A stretch of 64,000 nucleotides of DNA from Pseudomonas alkylphenolica (lineage in GTDB: Bacteria > Pseudomonadota > Gammaproteobacteria > Pseudomonadales > Pseudomonadaceae): positions 558,001 to 622,000 of the forward strand of contig NZ_QJRG01000033.1 in NCBI RefSeq assembly GCF_004025535.1. Reading direction: 5' to 3'. Under the pieces are notes generated by a model. The model was not told where the DNA came from. It worked only from the letters and a program-made list of their open reading frames with translations, and made no database searches. The translations under genes and the position numbers were made by a program. Every line of letters begins with the position of its first letter. Position 1 is the stretch's first letter. Below are positions 48,800 through 59,960 of the stretch, piece by piece.

Positions 48800-48829
48800 T
48801 TGGGAGCCAGCGCCGCACTGCGCTACAAT
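48800..48829 (+). promoter_or_regulatory. Promoter of yicC-gmk
   Basis: TTGGGA, 18-bp spacer, TACAAT at 48824-48829, about 50 bp before the yicC start. Confidence 0.5.
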
Positions 48830-48886
48830 CTTGCGCCTTTGCAGCCGCTTGGCTTTTCCTTGATCCTTTTTTGCGAGGTACTTCCC

Positions 48887-50384
<1,498 letters not shown>

Positions 50385-50405
50385 GCAGTCGCCATCTCCA
50401 GCCGC

Positions 50406-51956
50406 TTAACGGCGGCTGGATACCGTCGCGTGGCGTTGCAGGGTCATGCCCAGGAAGAACGCCGGCGCCCGCAAGCGCGACAGCAGCATCAGCCCCAACC
50501 CCAGCAATGTGATGATCATTGCGATCACGAACACCAGGCCCAGCCCACCCACGTGCGAGCCGCTGCCGAATGACGGTGAAGCGCTGTCGATGGCTGTCTG
50601 CACGAAAATCACCGAGAGAATGCCGCCGCCCAGCAGCGGGCAGACGCCACGCATCAGGAAATGACGCAGGCTGTCGGTCAGGCTGTGGCGGAAGTACCAG
50701 ACACAGGCAAATGCGGTCAGCGAGTAATAGAAGCAGATCATCATGCCCAGGGCAGTGATGGTGTCGGCCAGTACGTTCTCGCTGAGGGTGCGCATGGTGA
50801 CGTAAAACACGGCGGCTGCCACACCGGCGCAAATCGTCGCGTAACGCGGGGTCTTCGAGCGCGGGCAGATGTTGGCAAAGCGCTCTGGCACTGCACCGTA
50901 GTACCCCATGGCCAGCAGCGTGCGCGCTGGCGACACGAAGGTGGACTGCAAGGACGCTGCGGTACTGGCCAGCACTGCGATCGACATCAGGATCGCCAGC
51001 GGCCCCATCACCGGTCCTGCCAGGTGGGCAAAGACGTTTTCCTGGATACGCGGATTGTTCAGGCCCAGGCCGATGTCGCCAATGCCGGCAAATTGCAGGG
51101 TGGCGATCGCCGTCACCAGGTACAGGCCAAGAATCAGCAGCACGGTCAGGGTCGCCGCACGGCCAGGGGTATCACCGCTGCCTACCGACTCTTCGCTGAT
51201 GCTCAGGCATACGTCCCAGCCCCAGAAAATGAAGATCGACAGCGACAGGCCGGCGGTAAAGGCTGAAAACGACTCAACGCCAAAGGGGTTGAACCAGTCC
51301 AGGTCGAACTCCAGTGGCGGCGTCTCGGCCGAACCACCGAAGGCTGCCATGGCAAAGCCCACCAGCACCAGCACCTGCAATGCCACCAGGCCGTACTGCA
51401 CGGTCATGGTGGTGGCGATGCCGCGACAGCAAATCCACACCGCCATGGCGATGAACACGCAGCAGGTGACAACGTTGATCAACAGGTTATCGGCCAGCGC
51501 CGCCACCTCGTGACTGCCAAGTATCTGCCCGATGAACAGGTAGAAAAAGTCCACCGCCACACCGGCGAGGTTGGACAACACGATGGTGGTGGCTGTCACC
51601 AGCCCCCAGCCGCCGATCCAGCCGATCATCGGGCCAAACGCCCGCGCCGACCAGGTAAAGGAGGTGCCGCTGTCCGGTTCCGCCGCGTTCAGCTCACGGT
51701 AACCCAGCGCGACCAGCAGCATCGGCAGGAAACCCACGATGAACACTGCCGGCAGATGGGCGCCGACTTCGCGTACGGTGGGGCCAAGCGCGCCAGTGAG
51801 GGTATAGACCGGGGCAATGGTGGAGATGCCCAGCACGATGCTCGCCAGCAGTCCGAGCCGGCCCTTGGCCAGCCCTTTGGATGCTCCCGATGCACCAGTT
51901 GCCTGGGCGCGAGCCTGTCCCGAACCCGGGGAAAGGCCTGCTTCGTATTCGCTCAT
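50406..51956 (-). CDS. APC family amino acid/polyamine permease
   Basis: 516 residues with about 12 membrane helices. APC signature: LGLLASIVLGISTIAPVYTLTGALG, then GTSFTWSARAFGPMIGWIGGWGLV and FIFWGWDVCLSISEESVGSGDTPGRAA. It is the last gene of the leftward cluster with puuD, an aldehyde dehydrogenase and puuA, 112 bp after puuD. Uptake of putrescine or another amine, as by PuuP, is a reasonable guess from this context; the sequence does not fix the substrate. Confidence 0.88.
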   Translation of the reverse strand: MSEYEAGLSPGSGQARAQATGASGASKGLAKGRLGLLASIVLGISTIAPVYTLTGALGPTVREVGAHLPAVFIVGFLPMLLVALGYRELNAAEPDSGTSFTWSARAFGPMIGWIGGWGLVTATTIVLSNLAGVAVDFFYLFIGQILGSHEVAALADNLLINVVTCCVFIAMAVWICCRGIATTMTVQYGLVALQVLVLVGFAMAAFGGSAETPPLEFDLDWFNPFGVESFSAFTAGLSLSIFIFWGWDVCLSISEESVGSGDTPGRAATLTVLLILGLYLVTAIATLQFAGIGDIGLGLNNPRIQENVFAHLAGPVMGPLAILMSIAVLASTAASLQSTFVSPARTLLAMGYYGAVPERFANICPRSKTPRYATICAGVAAAVFYVTMRTLSENVLADTITALGMMICFYYSLTAFACVWYFRHSLTDSLRHFLMRGVCPLLGGGILSVIFVQTAIDSASPSFGSGSHVGGLGLVFVIAMIITLLGLGLMLLSRLRAPAFFLGMTLQRHATVSSRR

Positions 51957-52068
51957 GAGTAGTTGTCGCCGCTTTTACTATTGTTTTTCAGGACGCCCCG
52001 CAGCGCGCCCACTTGCACTCAATGAATCCTGTTGCCTGTTACGTCTGCTCCGGGTCAGCCGGATGACT

Positions 52069-52848
52069 TCATAGGCCGCTCTCCTGCTGACGCACGCCCC
52101 TGGCACGGGCCAGGCAGGCTTCACGGAACGCCTGGAACAAACGCAGTGAAACCGGGTTGTCCGCCAGGCGGTACTCGGGGTGCCACTGCACACCGACTAC
52201 AAAGCCCGGCGCCGTCTTCAACGACACCGCCTCGATCAGGCCATCCGGCGCCAGTGCCTCGGCACGCAGGCTGTCGGCCAGGCGATCGATGCCCTGACCG
52301 TGCAGCGAATTGACCATGAAGCTCGGTTCCAGGCCAAGCCGCTCGAACAGCCCGCCGGGCTGTACCGTAACGCTATGGCGGGGGCCGTACTGCACTTCCA
52401 CCGGGGCATCCTGCGGCTCACGGTGATCAAGGAACCCCGGCAGCTCATGCACCCGCTGGTGCAGCGTGCCGCCCAAGGCAACGTTCAACTCCTGAAAGCC
52501 GCGGCAAATGCAGAACACCGGCACGCCGGTGGCAATGGCGGCCTGCAACAAAGGCAGGGTCAACCGGTCACGAAACACGTCGTGCTTCGTGCCTTCGGCA
52601 CTGGGGGCGCCATTGTAATGATGCGGCTCGATATTTGAAGGCGAACCGGTAAAAAGAATGCCATCGAGGCGCTCTAGCACGCGCTGCGGGTCGACCGGCT
52701 CGTCACGCGCCGGAAGGATCAGCGGAATGCCGGCAACGCCCGCCGCTTCGACATACTTGTCGCCCACGGTGTGCGACGAGTTGTGCCCCAACTGCTGGCG
52801 GCACGCCGAGACGCCAATCAAAGGCGGCAGATCATTGGTAGTTTGCAT
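52069..52848 (-). CDS. puuD: Gamma-glutamyl-gamma-aminobutyrate hydrolase (PuuD-like)
   Basis: 259 residues, class I glutamine amidotransferase-like (peptidase C26). Nucleophile Cys in PVFCICRGFQELNVALGG; His-Glu in GVQWHPEYR. PuuD releases GABA and glutamate from gamma-Glu-GABA, the last step of the gamma-glutamylated putrescine route. GGAGGG lies about 8 nt before ATG 52848. It is 14 bp downstream of the aldehyde dehydrogenase gene in the same direction. Confidence 0.9.
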   Translation of the reverse strand: MQTTNDLPPLIGVSACRQQLGHNSSHTVGDKYVEAAGVAGIPLILPARDEPVDPQRVLERLDGILFTGSPSNIEPHHYNGAPSAEGTKHDVFRDRLTLPLLQAAIATGVPVFCICRGFQELNVALGGTLHQRVHELPGFLDHREPQDAPVEVQYGPRHSVTVQPGGLFERLGLEPSFMVNSLHGQGIDRLADSLRAEALAPDGLIEAVSLKTAPGFVVGVQWHPEYRLADNPVSLRLFQAFREACLARARGVRQQESGL

Positions 52849-52862
52849 GGGTTCACCCTCCC

Positions 52863-54356
52863 TTACAGCTTGATCCAGGTCGCCTTGAGTTCGGTGTACT
52901 TGTCAAAAGCATGCAGCGATTTGTCACGACCGTTGCCCGACTGCTTGAACCCGCCAAATGGCGCGGTCATGTCGCCGCCGTCGTACTGGTTGATCCAGAC
53001 GCTGCCGGCACGCAGGGCGCGCGCCGTGTTGTGGGCACGGGAAATGTCGCTGGTCCAGACCGCCGCGGCCAGACCGAAGGGCGAGTCGTTGGCAATGGCC
53101 ACTGCCTCTTCAGCGCTGTCGAAGGTGATCACCGACAGCACCGGCCCAAAGATTTCTTCACGCGCAATGCGCATGGCGTTGGTCACGCCATCGAAAATCG
53201 CCGGCTGCACATACACGCCGCAGGTGTCTTCCAGTACGCGCTCACCACCGGTCAGCAGCGTCGCACCATCGGCCTTGCCGGCGGCAACGTAGCCCAGCAC
53301 GGTGTCGAGCTGGGTGCTGTCCACCAAGGCGCCAACGCGGGTTTGCGGGTCCAGCGCGTGGCCAGGTTTCCAGGCTTTGAGGGCCTCTACTACCATCGGT
53401 AGGAATCGCTCCTTGATGCTGCGCTCGACCAGCAGACGCGAACCGGCAATGCACACTTCGCCCTGGTTGAAGGCGATAGCCGCGGCGGCCGCATCGGCCG
53501 CCGCCTGCAGGTCCGGGGCGTCGGCAAAAACGATGTTCGGGCTCTTGCCACCGGCCTCCAGCCAGACACGCTTCATGTTCGACTCACCGGCATAGACCAT
53601 CAATTGCTTGGCAATGCGGGTTGAACCGGTGAACACCAGGGTATCGACATCCATGTGCAGGGCCAGGGCCTTGCCAACGGTGTGACCGTAACCCGGCAGT
53701 ACGTTCAGGACGCCAGCCGGAATCCCGGCTTCAATGGCGAGCTGGGCGATGCGGATCGCGGTCAGTGGTGATTTTTCGGACGGCTTGAGGATTACCGAGT
53801 TACCGGTAGCCAGGGCCGGGCCGAGTTTCCAGCAGGCCATCATCAGTGGAAAGTTCCACGGAACAATGGCCGCGACCACGCCAACCGGCGAGCGGGTGAC
53901 CAAACCCAGCTGGTCGGACGGGGTCGCAGCAACTTCGTCATAAATCTTGTCGATGGCTTCGGCGTGCCAGCGAATGGCATTGGCCGCCGCCGGGATATCG
54001 ATGCTCAGCGAGTCGGCAATGGGCTTGCCCATGTCCAGCGTTTCCAGCAGCGCCAGCTCCTGGGCATTGGCCAGCAGCAGGTCGGCGAAGGCGATCAGTA
54101 CACGCTTGCGCTCGGCCGGCGCTTGCGCCGCCCAGACACCACTGTCAAAGCTGCGCCGGGCTGCAGCCACGGCACGCTCGGCGTCGGCGTCGTCGCAACT
54201 GGCGATCTGCGCCAGTGCACGGCCATCGACCGGGCTTGAACAGTCGAACGTTGCACCAGAGACACTGGCGCAGTACTGCCCGTCGACAAAGGCGCGGCCT
54301 TCGATCGTCAGGGTCTGGAACAGCTGTTCCCAGTGTTCACGTGGTGCAATTGTCAT
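52863..54356 (-). CDS. Aldehyde dehydrogenase, PuuC/KauB paralogue
   Basis: 497 residues, collinear without gaps with kauB (36364-37857) and about 80% identical by hand count, with residues 191-240 fully identical. E267 and C302 are conserved. Context between puuA and puuD fits oxidation of gamma-glutamyl-gamma-aminobutyraldehyde. It starts 18 bp after the puuA stop. In the P. putida KT2440 version of this cluster I do not recall an aldehyde dehydrogenase, so it may be a later copy of kauB. Confidence 0.92.
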   Translation of the reverse strand: MTIAPREHWEQLFQTLTIEGRAFVDGQYCASVSGATFDCSSPVDGRALAQIASCDDADAERAVAAARRSFDSGVWAAQAPAERKRVLIAFADLLLANAQELALLETLDMGKPIADSLSIDIPAAANAIRWHAEAIDKIYDEVAATPSDQLGLVTRSPVGVVAAIVPWNFPLMMACWKLGPALATGNSVILKPSEKSPLTAIRIAQLAIEAGIPAGVLNVLPGYGHTVGKALALHMDVDTLVFTGSTRIAKQLMVYAGESNMKRVWLEAGGKSPNIVFADAPDLQAAADAAAAAIAFNQGEVCIAGSRLLVERSIKERFLPMVVEALKAWKPGHALDPQTRVGALVDSTQLDTVLGYVAAGKADGATLLTGGERVLEDTCGVYVQPAIFDGVTNAMRIAREEIFGPVLSVITFDSAEEAVAIANDSPFGLAAAVWTSDISRAHNTARALRAGSVWINQYDGGDMTAPFGGFKQSGNGRDKSLHAFDKYTELKATWIKL

Positions 54357-54374
54357 TGTTATATACTCCGGGCA

Positions 54375-55757
54375 TCACACGGTATGCAGGTACCAGTTGT
54401 ATTCGAGGTCGGAAATCGACACCTCGAACTCGGCCATTTCGCTTTCCTTGCAGGCAACAAAAATGTCGATGTAGTCCGGGCTGATGTACTTGTTCAGCAC
54501 TTCGCTGTCATCGAGTTCACGCAGCGCATCGCGCAGGTTGTTTGGCAGGCTCTGTTCCAGTTGCTCATAGGAGTTGCCTTCAATGGGCGCTCCTGGCTCG
54601 ATCTGGTTGGTCAGGCCGTGATGGATGCCGGCGAGGATCGCCGCCATCATCAGGTACGGGTTGGCATCGGCACCGGCAACCCGGTGCTCGATACGCACGG
54701 CATCGCTGCTGCCGGTCGGCACGCGCACGGCTACCGTACGGTTGTCCAGGCCCCAGCTTGGCGCGTTCGGGACGTAGAACTGGGCACCGAAGCGGCGATA
54801 CGAGTTGATGTTCGGGCAGAGGAACGCCATCGATGCCGGCATGGTTTCCAGTACGCCGCCGATGGCGTGACGCAGCGTCTCGCTCTGCTCGGGGTCATCA
54901 CTGGTAAAGATGTTCTTGCCGGTTTTTTTGTCGAGCAACGAAATATGCACGTGCAGGCCGTTACCCGCCTGGCCCGGATAGGGCTTGGCCATGAAGGTGG
55001 AATCCATCTCATGGTCGTAGGCAATGTTCTTGATCAGACGCTTGAGCAGCACCGCGTAGTCGCAGGCCTTGATCGCATCGGCGACGTGGTGCAGGTTGAC
55101 TTCGAACTGCGCCGGGGCGCTTTCCTTGACGATGGCGTCGGCCGGGATGCCTTGCTCTTTTGCGGCTTCGAGCATGTCCTGCAGGCAGTCGACGTACTCG
55201 TCCAGGTCATCGATCAGGTACACCTGGGTCGACTGCGGACGCTTGCCGGAAATTGGTGAACGCGGCGGCTGTGGGCGGCCGTTGAGGTTGTCCTGATCGA
55301 TCAGGTAGAACTCGAGCTCGAAGGCCGCGCAGATATCCAGGCCCAGCGCGTCGAATTTCTCCACGACACTGCGCAGCACTTCACGCGGATCGGCGAAGAA
55401 CGGCGCACCATCCAGTTCGTGCATGGTCATCAGCAACTGGGCGGTGGGGCGTTTCTGCCACGGCTCGTAGCTCAGGGTGCCGGGAATCGGGAAGCAGATG
55501 CGGTCGGCATCGCCGATGTCCAGGCCCAGGCCGGTGCTTTCAACGGTCGAACCGTTGATGTCCAGGGCGAAGAGGGAGGCCGGCAGGTTGATGCCTTTTT
55601 CGTAGACCTTGACCAGGCTCGCCCGTTCGATGCGCTTGCCACGCACCACGCCGTTCATGTCTGCAATCAGCAGATCGACAAATTGCACCTCGGGGTAGGC
55701 CTTGAGAAATTCACCCATCTCGTCGAGAGGGATGGCGCGCGGGGAGACCGACGTCAT
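54375..55757 (-). CDS. puuA: Glutamine synthetase family gamma-glutamylputrescine synthetase (PuuA-like)
   Basis: 460 residues, the usual GlnA-like length. N-terminal beta-grasp: VQFVDLLIADMNGVVRGKRI. Catalytic motifs: AAFELEFYLID, GNGLHVHISL, RRFGAQFYVPNAPSWGLDNRTVAVRVP and RIEHRVAGADANPYL. This subgroup ligates glutamate to putrescine or other amines with ATP. It is the first gene of the leftward puuA-ALDH-puuD-permease set and is divergent from a LysR gene. Exact amine preference is unknown. Confidence 0.88.
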   Translation of the reverse strand: MTSVSPRAIPLDEMGEFLKAYPEVQFVDLLIADMNGVVRGKRIERASLVKVYEKGINLPASLFALDINGSTVESTGLGLDIGDADRICFPIPGTLSYEPWQKRPTAQLLMTMHELDGAPFFADPREVLRSVVEKFDALGLDICAAFELEFYLIDQDNLNGRPQPPRSPISGKRPQSTQVYLIDDLDEYVDCLQDMLEAAKEQGIPADAIVKESAPAQFEVNLHHVADAIKACDYAVLLKRLIKNIAYDHEMDSTFMAKPYPGQAGNGLHVHISLLDKKTGKNIFTSDDPEQSETLRHAIGGVLETMPASMAFLCPNINSYRRFGAQFYVPNAPSWGLDNRTVAVRVPTGSSDAVRIEHRVAGADANPYLMMAAILAGIHHGLTNQIEPGAPIEGNSYEQLEQSLPNNLRDALRELDDSEVLNKYISPDYIDIFVACKESEMAEFEVSISDLEYNWYLHTV

Positions 55758-55873
55758 GGCTTGGCACCTTTGATTTTTTATCGTACGACTATGGAGGAGG
55801 CACTGCGGCGCTGCGAAGAGCGGCGATGGCTACGTTTGTTCTTTTAAGTAGTCCCATCGTGGGGAACTGCAGA

Positions 55874-55914
55874 ACGTTGTCATATAGGACTTTCGTTCCA
55901 CATTTTGACAACGT
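55874..55914. promoter_or_regulatory. Widely spaced 9-bp inverted repeat in the puuA/LysR control region
   Basis: ACGTTGTCA (55874-55882) and TGACAACGT (55906-55914) are exact inverse copies 23 bp apart. They lie between the two divergent genes and just upstream of the LysR promoter. Confidence 0.55.
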
Positions 55915-55920
55915 CGCGAG

Positions 55921-55949
55921 TTGATTCACGACTGCTGCCTCACTATAGA
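55921..55949 (+). promoter_or_regulatory. Sigma-70-like promoter of the LysR gene
   Basis: TTGATT, 17-bp spacer, TATAGA; the gene starts at 56001. Confidence 0.55.
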
Positions 55950-56000
55950 ATGGCCCCAGCGCAACAGACATTGGCATTTAGGCAAGTAAAGAGTGCACCC

Positions 56001-56879
56001 ATGCAATATCAGATCAGTCACGCCGACCTCTCCCTCGTACTCGCCCTGGTACGCGGACGCTCGCTGGCCAAGGCCGCCGAGCTGCTGAAAGTGGATGTTT
56101 CGACGGTGTTTCGCTCGATTCGGCGCATGGAAGCCGCCCTTGGTACCGCGTTATTCGTAAAAAGCCGCAAAGGCTACATTCCGACAGGCACCGCCCAGGC
56201 CCTGGCCGAGCAGGCCGAACGTGCCGAACAGGCGCTCGATGCCGCCCGGGTGGCACTCGAGCACGGCGAACAGGTGGTCAGCGGCACGGTGCGCCTGACT
56301 TGCACCGACGCCGTGCTGCACAGCCTGTTGCTGCCGGCACTGGCCGAGTTCATGCCGGCCTACCCGGCCCTGTCGCTCGAACTGGCCACTTCCAACACCT
56401 TCGCCAACCTCAGCCGTCGCGACGCCGACCTCGCCTTGCGCCTGACCAACTCGCCGCCTGAGCATCTCGTGGGCCGCTGCCTGGGTTCGGCCTCCTATGT
56501 GGTCTGCGGCCGCGAGGAGTACCGAACCAAGCTCAAGGAGGCACCGGCCAGCCTGCCCTGGATTGCACCGGACGACACCATGCAGGACCACTCCACGGTG
56601 GTCTGGCGCAGCGAACACCTGCCAGGCGTGATGCCACGCTACCGCTGCAGCAGCATTTCCTCCATTGCCCAACTGGTGACTGCAGGCCTTGGCGTAGCCG
56701 CCTTGCCCGACTACATGGCGCATACGCTGCCGGACGTAGAGGCCTTGAGCGACCCGCTGCCCGGCTGCGACACCGAGCTGTGGCTGCTGACGCGCCCGGA
56801 TTGCCGCGCCTTGCGTTCGGTGCAGACCCTGTTTGACGAGCTGACCCCGCGCCTGCGCGATGCCCTCGGTCGCCAGTGA
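56001..56879 (+). CDS. LysR-family regulator adjacent to the puuA cluster
   Basis: 292 residues. The helix-turn-helix is unusual in beginning ISHADLSLVLALVRGRSLAKAAELLKVDVSTVFRSIRRMEAALGTALF, followed by a LysR effector domain with VSGTVRLTCTDAVLHSLLLPALAEF and GLGVAALPDYMAHTL. ATG 56001 has AAAGAG upstream; a longer in-frame version from 55905 would run across the promoter. Divergent from puuA, it is the likely regulator of that cluster, with an amine-related effector inferred. Confidence 0.88.
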   Translation: MQYQISHADLSLVLALVRGRSLAKAAELLKVDVSTVFRSIRRMEAALGTALFVKSRKGYIPTGTAQALAEQAERAEQALDAARVALEHGEQVVSGTVRLTCTDAVLHSLLLPALAEFMPAYPALSLELATSNTFANLSRRDADLALRLTNSPPEHLVGRCLGSASYVVCGREEYRTKLKEAPASLPWIAPDDTMQDHSTVVWRSEHLPGVMPRYRCSSISSIAQLVTAGLGVAALPDYMAHTLPDVEALSDPLPGCDTELWLLTRPDCRALRSVQTLFDELTPRLRDALGRQ

Positions 56880-56887
56880 AACCGTTA

Positions 56888-56923
56888 CTGGCATTCCGAC
56901 AACTGCACAAACAGTTGTGCCAG
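56888..56923 (+). terminator. Hairpin after the LysR gene
   Basis: ACAACTG/CAGTTGT (56899-56918) with a 6-nt loop, extended by CTGGC/GCCAG. There is no T-run, so termination strength is uncertain. Confidence 0.45.
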
Positions 56924-57063
56924 AGCCCCGGAAGTGGTTATCGTCAGCGGTATCACGGGCTCGAATTGAAATCAGCGCTTCCCTAAAGGCTGGTGATTTT
57001 TTAAACTATTGAGTCCGCTCGCCCATTCGGGCTGAACACCGCATTTGCTACTTGAGGAAGACC

Positions 57064-57330
57064 ATGGCCCGCGTAACCGTTGAAGACTGCCTAGAACACG
57101 TGGATAACCGTTTTGAGCTGGTCATGCTCTCTACCAAGCGTGCCCGTCAGCTGGCCACCGGCGGCAAAGAGCCAAAAGTGGCATGGGAAAACGACAAGCC
57201 TACCGTCGTTGCCCTGCGTGAAATCGCTGAAGGCATCTGCACCCCTGAATTCATCGCTGCCGAATCCATTGTCGAAGTCGAGCCTGCCTTTGCATTCGGT
57301 AGCGAGGAAGAGGCCAACGAGGCCGTCTAA
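57064..57330 (+). CDS. rpoZ: RNA polymerase omega subunit
   Basis: 88 residues. [34 protein letters not shown], then [15 protein letters not shown], the standard omega sequence. It helps assemble RNA polymerase and forms part of a ppGpp site with beta-prime. spoT follows 60 bp downstream, the conserved arrangement. Confidence 0.97.
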   Translation: MARVTVEDCLEHVDNRFELVMLSTKRARQLATGGKEPKVAWENDKPTVVALREIAEGICTPEFIAAESIVEVEPAFAFGSEEEANEAV

Positions 57331-57390
57331 GCCTATGCCTGGTCGACGCAGTACGGCGCAGGTCCCCTTTCCTCGGCAGGAGGTAATCCT

Positions 57391-59499
57391 GTGCCGAGCA
57401 TAGACGCCCTCGCCGATCGCCTGTCGACCTACCTCGGCGCTGACCAGGTCAACCTGGTGCGCCGAGCGTACTTCTACGCCGAACAAGCCCACGACGGCCA
57501 ACGCCGTCGCAGCGGCGAAGCCTACGTCACGCATCCGCTGGCGGTGGCGAGCATCCTTGCCGACATGCACATGGACCATCAGAGCCTGATGGCCGCCATG
57601 CTCCATGACGTGATCGAAGATACCGGCATCGCCAAAGAAGCCCTCTGCTCGCAATTTGGCGAAACCGTCGCCGAACTGGTCGACGGGGTCAGCAAGCTGA
57701 CCCAGATGAACTTCGAAACCAAGGCCGAAGCCCAGGCGGAAAACTTCCAGAAAATGGCCATGGCCATGGCCCGGGACATCCGCGTGATCCTGGTCAAGCT
57801 GGCCGACCGTCTGCACAACATGCGCACCCTCGAGGTGCTGTCCGGCGAAAAACGTCGGCGCATCGCCAAGGAAACCCTGGAAATCTACGCCCCCATTGCC
57901 AATCGCCTGGGGATGCACAGTGTTCGCGTGGAATTCGAAGACCTGGGTTTCAAGGCCATGCACCCGATGCGCTCGGCACGCATCTACCAGGCCGTCAAAC
58001 GCGCCCGCGGCAACCGCAAGGAAATCGTCAACAAGATCGAAGAGTCGCTGGCCCACTGCCTGGCCGTGGACGGTATCGAAGGCGAAGTCAGCGGCCGCCA
58101 GAAGCACCTCTATGGCATCTACAAGAAGATGCGCGGCAAACGCCGGGCCTTCAACGAAATCATGGATGTCTACGCGTTCCGCATCATCGTCGACAAGGTA
58201 GACACCTGCTACCGCGTGCTCGGCGCCGTGCACAACCTGTACAAGCCGCTGCCTGGCCGCTTCAAGGATTACATCGCGATCCCCAAGGCCAACGGCTACC
58301 AGTCGCTGCACACCACTTTGTTCGGTATGCACGGTGTGCCCATCGAGATCCAGATTCGCACCCGCGAAATGGAAGAAATGGCCAACAACGGCATCGCCGC
58401 GCATTGGCTGTACAAATCCAGTGACGACGAGCAGCCCAAAGGCACCCATGCCCGTGCCCGCCAATGGGTCAAAGGCGTGCTGGAAATGCAGCAGCGTGCC
58501 GGCAACTCGCTGGAATTCATTGAAAGCGTGAAGATCGACCTGTTCCCGGACGAGGTCTACGTGTTCACGCCCAAGGGCCGCATCATGGAGCTGCCCAAAG
58601 GCTCCACCGCGGTCGACTTTGCCTATGCAGTGCACACCGACGTTGGCAACAGCTGCATTGCCTGCCGGATCAATCGCCGCCTGGCCCCGCTGTCCGAACC
58701 CCTGCAAAGTGGTTCGACGGTCGAGATCGTCAGCGCGCCAGGTGCCCGGCCGAATCCGGCCTGGCTCAATTTCGTGGTCACCGGCAAGGCCCGCACGCAC
58801 ATCCGCCATGCGCTCAAGCTGCAACGCCGCTCCGAGTCCATCAGCCTGGGCGAACGCCTGCTGAACAAGGTCCTCAACGGCTTCGACAGTGCACTCGACC
58901 GGATTCCCCAGGAACGCATTCAGGCCATGCTCAGCGAGTACCGCCTGGAGCAGATCGAGGACATGCTCGAAGACATCGGCCTGGGCAACCGTATGGCCTA
59001 TGTCGTCGCCCGCCGCTTGCTGTCCAGCGAAGGCGAACAACTGCCCACACCGGAAGGCCCGCTGGCGATTCGCGGTACCGAAGGCCTGGTGCTCAGCTAT
59101 GCCAAATGCTGTACGCCGATCCCGGGCGACCCGATTGTCGGCCACCTGTCGGCCGGTAAAGGCATGGTCGTGCACCTGGAAAACTGCCGCAACATCAGTG
59201 AAATCCGCCACAACCCGGAAAAATGCGTGCAGCTGTCCTGGGCCAAGGATGTCACCGGCGAATTCAACGTCGAACTGCGCGTCGAGCTGGAACACCAACG
59301 CGGCCTGATCGCCTTGCTGGCCAGCAGCGTCAATGCCGCCGACGGCAACATCGAGAAAATCAGCATGGACGAGCGCGATGGTCGCATCAGCGTGGTCCAA
59401 CTGGTGGTCAGCGTGCACGATCGTGTGCACCTGGCCCGCGTGATCAAGAAACTGCGTGCACTGACAGGCGTGATCCGCATCACCCGCATGCGCACGTAG
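57391..59499 (+). CDS. spoT: Bifunctional (p)ppGpp synthetase/hydrolase SpoT (GTG start)
   Basis: 702 residues. The HD hydrolase domain has H48 ([11 protein letters not shown]) and H72-D73 (MLHDVIEDT). The synthetase domain has [23 protein letters not shown] and [19 protein letters not shown] ([31 protein letters not shown]), a zinc-finger-like region with Cys ([11 protein letters not shown]) and a C-terminal ACT domain follow. The start is GTG 57391, fixed by a strong AGGAGGT 7 nt upstream. Confidence 0.96.
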   Translation: MPSIDALADRLSTYLGADQVNLVRRAYFYAEQAHDGQRRRSGEAYVTHPLAVASILADMHMDHQSLMAAMLHDVIEDTGIAKEALCSQFGETVAELVDGVSKLTQMNFETKAEAQAENFQKMAMAMARDIRVILVKLADRLHNMRTLEVLSGEKRRRIAKETLEIYAPIANRLGMHSVRVEFEDLGFKAMHPMRSARIYQAVKRARGNRKEIVNKIEESLAHCLAVDGIEGEVSGRQKHLYGIYKKMRGKRRAFNEIMDVYAFRIIVDKVDTCYRVLGAVHNLYKPLPGRFKDYIAIPKANGYQSLHTTLFGMHGVPIEIQIRTREMEEMANNGIAAHWLYKSSDDEQPKGTHARARQWVKGVLEMQQRAGNSLEFIESVKIDLFPDEVYVFTPKGRIMELPKGSTAVDFAYAVHTDVGNSCIACRINRRLAPLSEPLQSGSTVEIVSAPGARPNPAWLNFVVTGKARTHIRHALKLQRRSESISLGERLLNKVLNGFDSALDRIPQERIQAMLSEYRLEQIEDMLEDIGLGNRMAYVVARRLLSSEGEQLPTPEGPLAIRGTEGLVLSYAKCCTPIPGDPIVGHLSAGKGMVVHLENCRNISEIRHNPEKCVQLSWAKDVTGEFNVELRVELEHQRGLIALLASSVNAADGNIEKISMDERDGRISVVQLVVSVHDRVHLARVIKKLRALTGVIRITRMRT

Positions 59500-59522
59500 C
59501 CCTAAAACAGCAAGGAGTCATC

Positions 59523-59903
59523 ATGTCCAAGACCGTCATCACCAGTGACAAGGCCCCAGCCGCCATCGGTACCTACTCCCAGGCGATCAAGGCCGGTAAC
59601 ACGGTGTACATGTCCGGCCAGATCCCGCTGGACCCGAAAACCATGGAACTGGTTGAAGGCTTCGAAGCCCAGACCGTTCAGGTGTTCGAAAACCTCAAGG
59701 CCGTTGCTGAAGCTGCCGGCGGTTCGTTCAAAGACATCGTCAAACTGAACATCTTCCTGACCGACCTGAGCCACTTCGCCAAGGTCAACGAGATCATGGG
59801 CAAGTACTTCGAGCAGCCGTACCCAGCGCGCGCCGCTATCGGTGTAGCCGCCCTGCCACGTGGTTCGCAAGTTGAAATGGACGCGATCCTGGTCCTCGAG
59901 TAA
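59523..59903 (+). CDS. ridA: RidA family reactive imine deaminase
   Basis: 126 residues, the canonical YjgF/Rid[33 protein letters not shown] and the Arg-containing [24 protein letters not shown]. It hydrolyses 2-aminoacrylate and similar imines, protecting PLP enzymes. It follows spoT by 23 bp, as in most pseudomonads, and is more canonical than the dad-linked copy at 27639. Confidence 0.96.
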   Translation: MSKTVITSDKAPAAIGTYSQAIKAGNTVYMSGQIPLDPKTMELVEGFEAQTVQVFENLKAVAEAAGGSFKDIVKLNIFLTDLSHFAKVNEIMGKYFEQPYPARAAIGVAALPRGSQVEMDAILVLE

Positions 59904-59960
59904 TACCCCGCGCGGCGAGCCGACCGGCTCGCCCTGCTTTGCCCCGGAAAGGACCCCGCC

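Noticed and set aside
57091-59430. 779-codon open frame on the minus strand across spoT
   Set aside because: It is antisense to the clearly real spoT gene, has no ribosome-binding site or recognisable domain, and is the expected by-product of high-GC third positions.
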